Positions 28,386 through 36,368 of a stretch of 64,000 nucleotides of DNA are shown in pieces. A model generated the notes under the pieces. That model ran no database searches. It worked only from the letters and a program-made list of their open reading frames with translations, and was not told the origin of the DNA. The DNA lies in contig CACAIK010000002.1 in assembly GCA_902532525.1 (NCBI GenBank), forward strand, positions 62,001 to 126,000. The letters run 5' to 3'. Each line of letters opens with the position of its first letter. Position 1 is the stretch's first letter. The DNA is from an uncultured Pelagibacteraceae bacterium (GTDB taxonomy: Bacteria; Pseudomonadota; Alphaproteobacteria; Pelagibacterales; Pelagibacteraceae). The position numbers and the translations under genes are program-made.

Positions 28386-28982
28386 GTGAACAACATAGAT
28401 TTTTATTTTTCTATTGGAAGTACTTATACTTATCTTTCGGTTACTCGAGCATTAGAAGCAGAAAAACAACATCAAATTAAGTTTAACTGGACTCCTTTTA
28501 GTGTGAGAGCAATAATGAAAGAAATGAACAATGTTCCGTTTCCTAAAGAAAAAAAAAATAAAGTAGATTACATGTGGAGGGACATAGAAAGACGAGCAAA
28601 AAATTATGGATTTTTTGCTAAAACACCAGTCCCTTACCCTTTAACAGAATTTGATTTAGCTAATAAAATTGCAATATTAGGCTTAAAAAATAACTGGGGT
28701 GTAGATTACGTTCAGCTTACGTATAAAAGATGGTTTCAAGAAGGAAAAGAGCCTGCTGTTGAACCCAACTTGAGTGAAATCTGCGAAAAACTAAACTTAG
28801 ATAAAGAAAAGATTGTTTCAGAGGCAAGCTCTGAGGAAATAAATAATATTTATTTATCAAATACAGAAAAAGCTAGAAAAAATAAAATATTTGGAAGTCC
28901 GTCATTTGTTGTAAAAAATGAAATATTCTGGGGAGATGATAGAATGGAAGATGCAATCAAATGGTCGAAGGCAAATGAATAA
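28386..28982 (+). CDS. 2-hydroxychromene-2-carboxylate isomerase / kappa-GST-like DsbA family protein
   Basis: GTG start; IDFYFSIGSTYTYLS with Ser at the active-site position, IFGSPSFVVKNEIFWGDDRMEDAI. Confidence 0.8.
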   Translation: MNNIDFYFSIGSTYTYLSVTRALEAEKQHQIKFNWTPFSVRAIMKEMNNVPFPKEKKNKVDYMWRDIERRAKNYGFFAKTPVPYPLTEFDLANKIAILGLKNNWGVDYVQLTYKRWFQEGKEPAVEPNLSEICEKLNLDKEKIVSEASSEEINNIYLSNTEKARKNKIFGSPSFVVKNEIFWGDDRMEDAIKWSKANE

Positions 28983-29310
28983 TATAACTGCTTATATAAT
29001 TTTATTAATCGCAGTAATTCTTGGAACAGCATCTAACAGTTTTGCTAAAAGTGCTCAAGGTTTTACATTATTAATACCTAGTATAATCACAGCAGTAACA
29101 ATTGTTGGATGCATGTATACTTTGTCTTTAGTTATGAAAAGTATACCAGTTGGAATAACGTATGCCTCTTTTGCGGGCCTATGTATAATTGCTACAGCTG
29201 CTGTTGGTGTTATAAAATTTAATCAAGTACCAAATTTTTATACAATAATTGGATTGATTTTAATTATATCGGGTGTCTTAATAGTTAACTTATTAGGAAC
29301 AAATAAATGA
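28975..29310 (+). CDS. SMR-like membrane protein, subunit 1, lacking the TM1 glutamate
   Basis: Four TM segments; SAQGFT, IPVGITYA, ILIISGVLIVNLLG match SMR; ATG at 28975 overlaps the upstream gene. Confidence 0.78.
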   Translation: MNNITAYIILLIAVILGTASNSFAKSAQGFTLLIPSIITAVTIVGCMYTLSLVMKSIPVGITYASFAGLCIIATAAVGVIKFNQVPNFYTIIGLILIISGVLIVNLLGTNK

Positions 29311-29642
29311 AACCATTATCTGGTTATATTTATTTAGTATTAGCTATATCAACAGGAATTGCCGCAAATAGTTTTGCTAAAATTTCAGATGGATTTTCAA
29401 AATTAACTCCAACGATATTATCAATAGCTTTTATGTGTATAACTATGTATGGACTTGCAAAAGCTATGTCTATGATACCAGTAGGTTTTACTTATGCTAC
29501 TTATAGTGGGATAACAGTGGCTGCTATTTTAGTTTTCGGAATGATTAAATATAACCAGATACCAAATATATATGGTTTAATTGGGATTTTTTTAATTATT
29601 ATTGGCGTTGTAATGGTTAATTATCTTGGAAGAATTAATTAG
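29307..29642 (+). CDS. SMR-like membrane protein, subunit 2, lacking the TM1 glutamate
   Basis: Four TM segments; ISDGFSKL, IPVGFTYATYSG, IIGVVMVNYLG; 4-nt ATGA overlap with subunit 1. Confidence 0.78.
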   Translation: MKPLSGYIYLVLAISTGIAANSFAKISDGFSKLTPTILSIAFMCITMYGLAKAMSMIPVGFTYATYSGITVAAILVFGMIKYNQIPNIYGLIGIFLIIIGVVMVNYLGRIN

Positions 29643-30538
29643 CTCTTATTAAGTAATAAAATTAGTACACCTACTACAAATATAATTATCCCTAAAATTT
29701 CTGTAATTTTGACTTTTTCTTTAAACATATACTTTGAAGACACATAACTAAATAATAATTCTATTTGGCCGATAGCTCTAACAAATGAAGACTGTATTAA
29801 CGTAAAAGCATAAAACCAAGATAATGTTGCAAGAAATCCAGCTAACCCTGCTGTCAAACATTCATACTTGTTCTCATATAATTTTTTAAACTGCGACTTT
29901 TCAAATATAATTAAATAAATAGTAACTAATGTTGTTTGTATAACTAGACCAAAAAATAGTGTTGCTATAGCTTTTTCAAAGTTATTACTAAAATTTTCCA
30001 ATGTTAATGCTGCTGCTCTAAAATATACAACACTTAAACCTAAGAATAGTCCTGCGGATAAACCAATTAAAGTTGTTTTTGAAAATAAGTTTTTTAGAAA
30101 TAAACTTAAATCTTTAATCGATAATATAATTACTCCAATTGTAGATACAATAATTCCTGTTATTCCAAATTTATTTAATTTATCCCCTATTATTAAATAT
30201 TCAAAAATTGCGACTTGAATAACTTCAGTCTTGCTCAATGAAGTTCCAACTACAAAATTAGCAAATCTAAATAAATAGAGTAAAACAAATGTAAAAATTA
30301 TTTGGAAAATTGAACCTAATAATACGTTAAATATAAATTTTTTTTGACTTAGGATTTCAGGAATTACATTTAAATCTTGGAAATACAAAAAAAATAAAAT
30401 AGTCCCGAATGGTAACGCAAAAGCAAATCTTACATAAGTTGATGCAATAGTAGATACTTTTTGATTAAGTTTTTTCTGTAAAGTTGATCTAAGATTTTGA
30501 AAAAAAGCCCCAGAAATAGCTACAATTATCCAATTCAT
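29639..30538 (-). CDS. EamA/DMT superfamily transporter
   Basis: About 10 TM segments in two repeats; ILGIIIFVVGVLIL end. Confidence 0.75.
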   Translation of the reverse strand: MNWIIVAISGAFFQNLRSTLQKKLNQKVSTIASTYVRFAFALPFGTILFFLYFQDLNVIPEILSQKKFIFNVLLGSIFQIIFTFVLLYLFRFANFVVGTSLSKTEVIQVAIFEYLIIGDKLNKFGITGIIVSTIGVIILSIKDLSLFLKNLFSKTTLIGLSAGLFLGLSVVYFRAAALTLENFSNNFEKAIATLFFGLVIQTTLVTIYLIIFEKSQFKKLYENKYECLTAGLAGFLATLSWFYAFTLIQSSFVRAIGQIELLFSYVSSKYMFKEKVKITEILGIIIFVVGVLILLLNKS

Positions 30539-30613
30539 TGATGATTATTAATATTGTATTTAATTTTAAAGTCGACTTAAATAGTCTCATTTAACAAAAA
30601 AGAGGGAAATAAC

Positions 30614-31603
30614 ATGAAAATCTTTAAAAGAATAATATTTTCTCTAATTTTCGTTTCTTTTGCCAGTGCAAGTTTGGCGGAAACAAAAATGAGAATTACA
30701 CTTCAATTACCATTAAAGGCTCACTTAGGTCAGAACCTTTTGGTATTTAAAAAAGAATTAGAATCAAGATCAGACATTAAAGTAGAGATTTACGACTCCG
30801 CACAACTTTACAAAGATAAAGAGGTTCCGCAAGCTGTAGGTTCAGGAGCGATCGAAGCTGGTGTTGCATCTATAACAAGATTTGCAGGAACTAATCCTGA
30901 AGTTGATGTTTTCTATCTTCCATTCTTATTTGATTCAGAACAAAAAGTAAGAAAAGCAACTCAAGCTGGATCTGAGATAAGAGCTATTCTTGATCCTGCA
31001 ATAGCAAAGACAGGAGCAGTTCCACTTTATTATCAAGCTTATGGATCAGCAATTATGTTATCCAATGGTGGTCCAATGAAAACTCCGGCTGATTTTAAAG
31101 ACAAAAAAATCAGAGTTTTTGGAAAAACACTTGGAGCTTTTGTGAGTTCTTTAGGTGGCAAACCAGCATTAATATCTGGATCTGAGCAATATTTAGCTTA
31201 CCAAAGAAATACTGTTGATGCAGGTATGACTGGTGTATCTGGTGTAAAATCTAGAAAATTATATCAAGTAATGGATACTTTAACAGTTACAAATCATGGC
31301 GATATCGAATTCGTAGTTGTTGCTAATGACAAATGGCTAAGCTCATTAACTCAAAAACAAAGAGACGCTATAGCTGAAGCATCAAAAGTAGCTGAAAAAG
31401 CTGTAAGAGATGACATGGCTAACATCGAAGCTGGTGCTTACAAAGAAGCAAAAGCAAATGGAATGAACATTGTAAACCTAAGTAGTTCTGAAGTTTCTGC
31501 TCTTAAAAAAGCATCGTCATCTGTTATTGATGATTACATTTCTAGAACAGGTGGAGCTGGTGGAGTTGGTGATCAACTTGTAAAAGCTGCAAACAAACTT
31601 TAA
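30614..31603 (+). CDS. dctP: TRAP transporter substrate-binding protein (DctP)
   Basis: Signal peptide; FKDKKIRVFGKTLGAFVSSLGGKPALI with the conserved Arg; followed by DctQ and DctM genes. Confidence 0.88.
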   Translation: MKIFKRIIFSLIFVSFASASLAETKMRITLQLPLKAHLGQNLLVFKKELESRSDIKVEIYDSAQLYKDKEVPQAVGSGAIEAGVASITRFAGTNPEVDVFYLPFLFDSEQKVRKATQAGSEIRAILDPAIAKTGAVPLYYQAYGSAIMLSNGGPMKTPADFKDKKIRVFGKTLGAFVSSLGGKPALISGSEQYLAYQRNTVDAGMTGVSGVKSRKLYQVMDTLTVTNHGDIEFVVVANDKWLSSLTQKQRDAIAEASKVAEKAVRDDMANIEAGAYKEAKANGMNIVNLSSSEVSALKKASSSVIDDYISRTGGAGGVGDQLVKAANKL

Positions 31604-31614
31604 ATCGTATAAAT

Positions 31615-31636
31615 ACCCCGCACTTAAGTGCGGGGT
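31615..31636 (+). terminator. Perfect 22-bp palindromic hairpin ACCCCGCACTTAAGTGCGGGGT then TTT, between dctP and dctQ
   Basis: Read directly; GC-rich stem with short T run. Confidence 0.75.
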
Positions 31637-31642
31637 TTTCAA

Positions 31643-32119
31643 ATGAATACCTACGACAAAATTGTAAAATATTCTGGCTATTTAGCTTCAGCGTTATTTA
31701 TTATGATAGGCTTTATAGTTTCTTATGAAGTTATCATGAGATACATATTTAATTCACCTACTATTTGGGTAAACGAAATTTCTCGATTTTTACAAATTTG
31801 GGCTACTTATTTAGCTTTAACTTATACTTTTCATAAAAATGATTTTATCAGAATAACAGTTATATATGACAAAGTAGGAGATAAAGGAAAAAAGATATTA
31901 GATTTAATAAGTGCAATATTCATTTTAATTTTTAGTGGATTTGTACTTTATTATGGATGGTTAATTGCTTATGACTCTCTTAAAGTTGGAAGAACAAGCT
32001 CTACAATTTTAGATGTTCCATCCTTTCTTACAGAATTTGCGATACCATTATGTTTTGCATTTTTGGTATTAAGAGTGCTTTTCGAAGTACCTAAATACAT
32101 CAAAGATATAATTAAATGA
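31643..32119 (+). CDS. dctQ: TRAP transporter small permease (DctQ)
   Basis: MNTYDKIVKYSGYLASALFIMIGFIVSYEVIMRYIFNSPTIWVNEISRFLQIWATYLA. Track start at 31628 (GTG) lies inside the hairpin. Confidence 0.85.
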   Translation: MNTYDKIVKYSGYLASALFIMIGFIVSYEVIMRYIFNSPTIWVNEISRFLQIWATYLALTYTFHKNDFIRITVIYDKVGDKGKKILDLISAIFILIFSGFVLYYGWLIAYDSLKVGRTSSTILDVPSFLTEFAIPLCFAFLVLRVLFEVPKYIKDIIK

Positions 32120-33387
32120 CAGTAGCAATAATCTTATTTTTGTTATTTTTTGTGCTTTTTTTAGGAGTGCCAATAGCATTTGGTTTAGGTTCTATAGGAT
32201 TGGGTTTAATGTTATTTGGAGATATTTCTCCTTTAATGATCCCACAAACTTTTTACAGTGTGGCAGATAACTTTATTTTATTAGCTGTTCCGATGTTTTT
32301 GATGATGTCTAATATACTGTTAAAAGCAGGTGTTGGAGAAGATCTTTTTAATTTTGCTCAAAGCTGGGTTGGAAATTTTCCAGGGGGTTTAGCTATAGCA
32401 ACTATAGTTTCTTGCAGTATTTTTGCTGCTATATCTGGATCATCAGTGGCAACTGCAGCAACAATCTCAACTGTAGCATTTCCTGCAATGATTAATAGAG
32501 GTTATCACAGAAACTTTACTTTAGGTATTTTGGCAGCGGGTGGAACTTTAGGGATTTTAATTCCTCCATCAATTCCAATGATTGTTTATGCATTTGTTGT
32601 TGAAGAGTCTGTACTAAGTATGTTTCTTGCAGGAATTGGGCCAGGAATAGTTTTAGCATTATTTTTTATTATCTTTTCAGTTTTTTACGTGAAATTTTTT
32701 AATAAAGAAGTTCAAAATGTATCCAGTACTTTGGAAGAAAAAATTAAATACACAAAAAGAGGTTTGCCAATATTATTAATGGCCTTCATCATGCTAGGTG
32801 GAATTTATGCTGGAATTTATACACCAACAGAAGCAGGTGGTATTGGTTTTTTAATATCATTTATCTATGTTGTGGCTAAAAAAAGATTAGATTTTAAAGG
32901 TTTTATCGAAGCTGGTTTGGAGACAATGAAAACTACAGTTACTATATTTATAATTATAGCAGGAGCTAAAGTTTTTGGTAAAGCAATTTCTCTTTATAGA
33001 ATTCCTCAAGATTTATCATCTTTCATAGTTACTAATATTAATGAGACTGGTTTATTTATACTTGTTGTTTGTATTACTTTGTTAATCTTAGGATTTATAA
33101 TGGAAACCCTGTCATTAATTTTAATCATGATGCCTATATTTTCGATTTCAATTGCTGCAATGAATATTGATTTAATTTGGTTTGGAATAATTTTTACGTT
33201 AATGATTGAGTGCGCATTAATTACACCTCCGGTTGGACTAAATATTTATGTTCTCCAAGCAATTGGTAAAGCAAAAATGTCAGAAATAGCTAAAGGTGTG
33301 ATACCTTTTGTCATCATAATGTTATTTACAGTATTTGTTATTTACTTATTCCCTGACCTAGCATTATATATACCTTTTAAATTATAA
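32116..33387 (+). CDS. dctM: TRAP transporter large permease (DctM)
   Basis: FAAISGSSVATAATISTVAFPAMINRGYHRNFTLGILAAGGTLGILIPPSIPMIVYAFV. Confidence 0.9.
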   Translation: MTVAIILFLLFFVLFLGVPIAFGLGSIGLGLMLFGDISPLMIPQTFYSVADNFILLAVPMFLMMSNILLKAGVGEDLFNFAQSWVGNFPGGLAIATIVSCSIFAAISGSSVATAATISTVAFPAMINRGYHRNFTLGILAAGGTLGILIPPSIPMIVYAFVVEESVLSMFLAGIGPGIVLALFFIIFSVFYVKFFNKEVQNVSSTLEEKIKYTKRGLPILLMAFIMLGGIYAGIYTPTEAGGIGFLISFIYVVAKKRLDFKGFIEAGLETMKTTVTIFIIIAGAKVFGKAISLYRIPQDLSSFIVTNINETGLFILVVCITLLILGFIMETLSLILIMMPIFSISIAAMNIDLIWFGIIFTLMIECALITPPVGLNIYVLQAIGKAKMSEIAKGVIPFVIIMLFTVFVIYLFPDLALYIPFKL

Positions 33388-33389
33388 AT

Positions 33390-34265
33390 ATGTTTTCAAA
33401 AATAAAATCAAAAGATAAAGCAGAACAATTAAGACAACTATTAAATGGACCAGAAATAATTGTAATGCCTGGATGCTTTGATGCATTATCAGCAAAATTA
33501 ATTGAAAGAGAAGGTTTGAAAGTTGGATTTATGTCTGGCTTCAGTGTTTCATCTACAAAGCTTGGTATGCCGGACACAGGTTTAATTTCTTTTTCTGAAA
33601 TGGCAGAACAAGTAAGAAATATATGCAATGCTACATCAATTCCAATAATATTTGATGGGGATACTGGATATGGAAATTCAGTGAACGTATTTAGAACTGT
33701 AAGAGGATATGCGGATGCAGGAGCAGCTGGTGTGATGATTGAAGACCAAAAGTGGCCAAAAAAATGTGGTCATACAAAGGGTAAGGATGTTGTAGATCTT
33801 GATGAAGCAAACTCAAGAATTAAAGCTGCAGTGGATGCAAGAGAATATGGAAATAAAGATATCTTAATAATGGCAAGAACTGATGCCATAGCAACTAGAG
33901 GATTAGATGATGCAATTAAAAGAATGCAATCTTTTTCAAAACTTGGTGTTGATATTTTATTTATTGAAGCTGTTAAAAATAAAGAAGATATGAAAAGAAT
34001 TATCAAAGAAGTTCCAGGTCATCATATGTTAAATTTGATCGAAGATGGTGAAACCCCATTATTAGAAATTAATGAAATAGAGGAAATTGGTTATAAAATT
34101 GCTGTAATGCCTCTAACCTTAATGAGTGCATCAGTAAAAACGATGCAAGAATGTTTGAATAATATGAAAAATAAAGTTTATAATAAAAACGTTTCTAAAT
34201 TTTCAGACTTAAGAGATATAGTTGGCTTCAACGAATATTACAATATTGAAGACAAATATAAATAA
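33390..34265 (+). CDS. Isocitrate lyase/PEP mutase family protein, lyase-type (KKCGH motif)
   Basis: DGDTGYGN; EDQKWPKKCGHTKGKDVV; MARTDAIATRGLDDAI. Confidence 0.85.
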   Translation: MFSKIKSKDKAEQLRQLLNGPEIIVMPGCFDALSAKLIEREGLKVGFMSGFSVSSTKLGMPDTGLISFSEMAEQVRNICNATSIPIIFDGDTGYGNSVNVFRTVRGYADAGAAGVMIEDQKWPKKCGHTKGKDVVDLDEANSRIKAAVDAREYGNKDILIMARTDAIATRGLDDAIKRMQSFSKLGVDILFIEAVKNKEDMKRIIKEVPGHHMLNLIEDGETPLLEINEIEEIGYKIAVMPLTLMSASVKTMQECLNNMKNKVYNKNVSKFSDLRDIVGFNEYYNIEDKYK

Positions 34266-34486
34266 TGTTTCCAAAAAAATTCTCTAAAATTCTTTTCGTT
34301 TTTTTTATGGGTTTAGGAATGAGTTTGTTAATGACCCTAATTATTACATTTATAAATACAGGTTATGATGAATTTTATTATAAAAGATTTTTCAAAGCTT
34401 GGTCTATTAGTTTGCCAGTTGCATTAGTTGCAACAACTTTTGTTGCACCGTTGGTTAATAAATTAGTGGAAAAAATTACTAAATAG
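34265..34486 (+). CDS. DUF2798-like small membrane protein
   Basis: Two TM segments; MGLGMSLLMTLIITFINTG...FFKAWSISLPVALVATTFVAPLVNKLV. Confidence 0.7.
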   Translation: MFPKKFSKILFVFFMGLGMSLLMTLIITFINTGYDEFYYKRFFKAWSISLPVALVATTFVAPLVNKLVEKITK

Positions 34487-34498
34487 AGAGGATGTCAT

Positions 34499-35413
34499 AT
34501 GAGTGAAAATATAGCTTTTATAGGAGTTGGTAATATGGGAAACCCAATGGCCTGTAATTTAAAGAACGCAGGGAAAAAGGTTAAGGTTTTTGATGTTTCT
34601 AAAGAAATGATTGATAAAGCAGTTGAAAATAATCTTGATGTTGAGAAGGATTTTGGAAAACTAATCAATAGTGAAACGTCTGTAGTAATCACTATGTTAC
34701 CCGAGGGAAAACATTCAAAAGAAGTTTATTTAAAAGAAAATGGTGTTCTAGATAAAGTTTCTAAAAATTGTCTACTAATAGATTGTTCAACAATCGATAT
34801 AGATACCTCTAAAGAAATAGGAAAGAAAGCAAATGAAAAAGGTATTAAGATGATTGATGCACCAGTAAGTGGTGGAGTGATGGGTGCACAAAAAGCAACT
34901 TTAAATATTATGGTTGGTGGATCAAATGATGCATTTAATCAAGCTTTACCTATTTTAAAATTAATGGGTAAAAATATTTATCATGCTGGAGAGATAGGAA
35001 GCGGAAACGGTGCAAAGATTTGTAACAACATGTCTCTTGGAATAACAATGATTGCTGCTTCAGAGTCATTAATGTTAGCAAGAAGATTGAATATAGATAT
35101 AAAGAAAGTTCATGAAATTATGAAAAATGCTTCCGGAAATAGTTGGCCTATTTCAGTTTATCCACCTTTACCTGGATTAATTGAAGGAACTCCATCTAAC
35201 AATAAATATAAGCCAGGCTTTTCTGCAGGTATGATGAACAAAGATTTAAAACTTGCAAATGAATGTGCTAAAAATGCAAATGCATCTACTCCATTAGGAG
35301 AGATGGCATTAGAAATATATTCAAAGTTTTGTGAGGATGGAAACAGTTCGAAAGATTTTTCTGCTATATCAAAGGTAATTGGTGGAGATGCTTGGGATTA
35401 TCCAATAGAATAA
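34499..35413 (+). CDS. mmsB: 3-hydroxyisobutyrate dehydrogenase
   Basis: IAFIGVGNMGNPMA; DAPVSGGVMGAQKATL; GSGNGAKICNNM catalytic Lys. Confidence 0.82.
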   Translation: MSENIAFIGVGNMGNPMACNLKNAGKKVKVFDVSKEMIDKAVENNLDVEKDFGKLINSETSVVITMLPEGKHSKEVYLKENGVLDKVSKNCLLIDCSTIDIDTSKEIGKKANEKGIKMIDAPVSGGVMGAQKATLNIMVGGSNDAFNQALPILKLMGKNIYHAGEIGSGNGAKICNNMSLGITMIAASESLMLARRLNIDIKKVHEIMKNASGNSWPISVYPPLPGLIEGTPSNNKYKPGFSAGMMNKDLKLANECAKNANASTPLGEMALEIYSKFCEDGNSSKDFSAISKVIGGDAWDYPIE

Positions 35414-35986
35414 TTACCAAGAGGAATTTGGACTCTCCAAAAATTTTAACTCATCCGGTGTAGATTTTCTCCCCATAACTTTATTTCGATGCGGATATCT
35501 ATGAAATCGTTTAATTGCAGCGGTATGATCTTTCCAAAATTTTTTTATCTCATTATAGTTTGGATGATTAGATAAATAATTATCTAACAATTTATATGCT
35601 CTATCATGATCTATAACTTCTTCACTGTGAATGTATGGCAATAGCATGAAAAAACGTTGATATTCATCCATTTGATCAAGATACCCGTTATAGACTGCAT
35701 CATTTACAATCAGTCTTGCTTTATGATCAAACTCAAAAGCTTTTTTATCATCTCTATATAAATTTCTTGAAAATTGATCCAATAAAATAACTAAAGCTAG
35801 AGTACTTAATGGTTCATCTTGCCAATCATCATATTCATTTAAAGTAGCTTTTTCATGATCATCTTTGAATTTGTCTCTAATCAATTGATCAAAATTATCA
35901 TCTCTTTTAAATCGCTTTTCAACGACCATATCATCAAACCAAAAATCTAATATTGCTTTGGCTCTATCATTCATAAACTTTGTCAA
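35414..35986 (-). CDS. DUF924 family protein
   Basis: ILDFWFDD...LALVILLDQFSRNLYRDDKKAFEFD...YQRFFMLLPYIHSE. Confidence 0.85.
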   Translation of the reverse strand: MTKFMNDRAKAILDFWFDDMVVEKRFKRDDNFDQLIRDKFKDDHEKATLNEYDDWQDEPLSTLALVILLDQFSRNLYRDDKKAFEFDHKARLIVNDAVYNGYLDQMDEYQRFFMLLPYIHSEEVIDHDRAYKLLDNYLSNHPNYNEIKKFWKDHTAAIKRFHRYPHRNKVMGRKSTPDELKFLESPNSSW

Positions 35987-36359
35987 CTTTTACCTGATAT
36001 GATTCAACAAGTCTGTTAGTTTCATTTGCCATTGCAACAACTGCAATAAGTTCGCTTAACATCTCTGTAGTAGCGCCTTTAGATTTAGCAGCGATACTGT
36101 GAGATTTAATACAATACTCACAACTATTTGTCATTGAAACTGCAACATAAATAAGCTCTTTTGTCATTTCATCCAAAGCACCTTTTTTCATCACTTGCTG
36201 TATAGAAGTCCAAGTTCTCTCTAAAGTTTCTGGGTTGTTGGCCAACATTTTCCAAAAATTGTTTATGTAGTCTGTATTTCTCTTCTTTTTTATATCTTCA
36301 AATACCTCTTTCACTTTTCCTGTAGCATCAGCTTCTTCAATCATATTAAAAACTGCCAT
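35967..36359 (-). CDS. Carboxymuconolactone decarboxylase/AhpD-like protein
   Basis: MTNSCEYCIKSHSIAAK CxxC...H motif. Confidence 0.85.
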   Translation of the reverse strand: MAVFNMIEEADATGKVKEVFEDIKKKRNTDYINNFWKMLANNPETLERTWTSIQQVMKKGALDEMTKELIYVAVSMTNSCEYCIKSHSIAAKSKGATTEMLSELIAVVAMANETNRLVESYQVKVDKVYE

Positions 36360-36368
36360 TTCACCTCC

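Noticed and set aside
31628-31642. GTG start for DctQ inside the hairpin
   Set aside because: ATG at 31643 gives the expected DctQ N-terminus and frees the hairpin.
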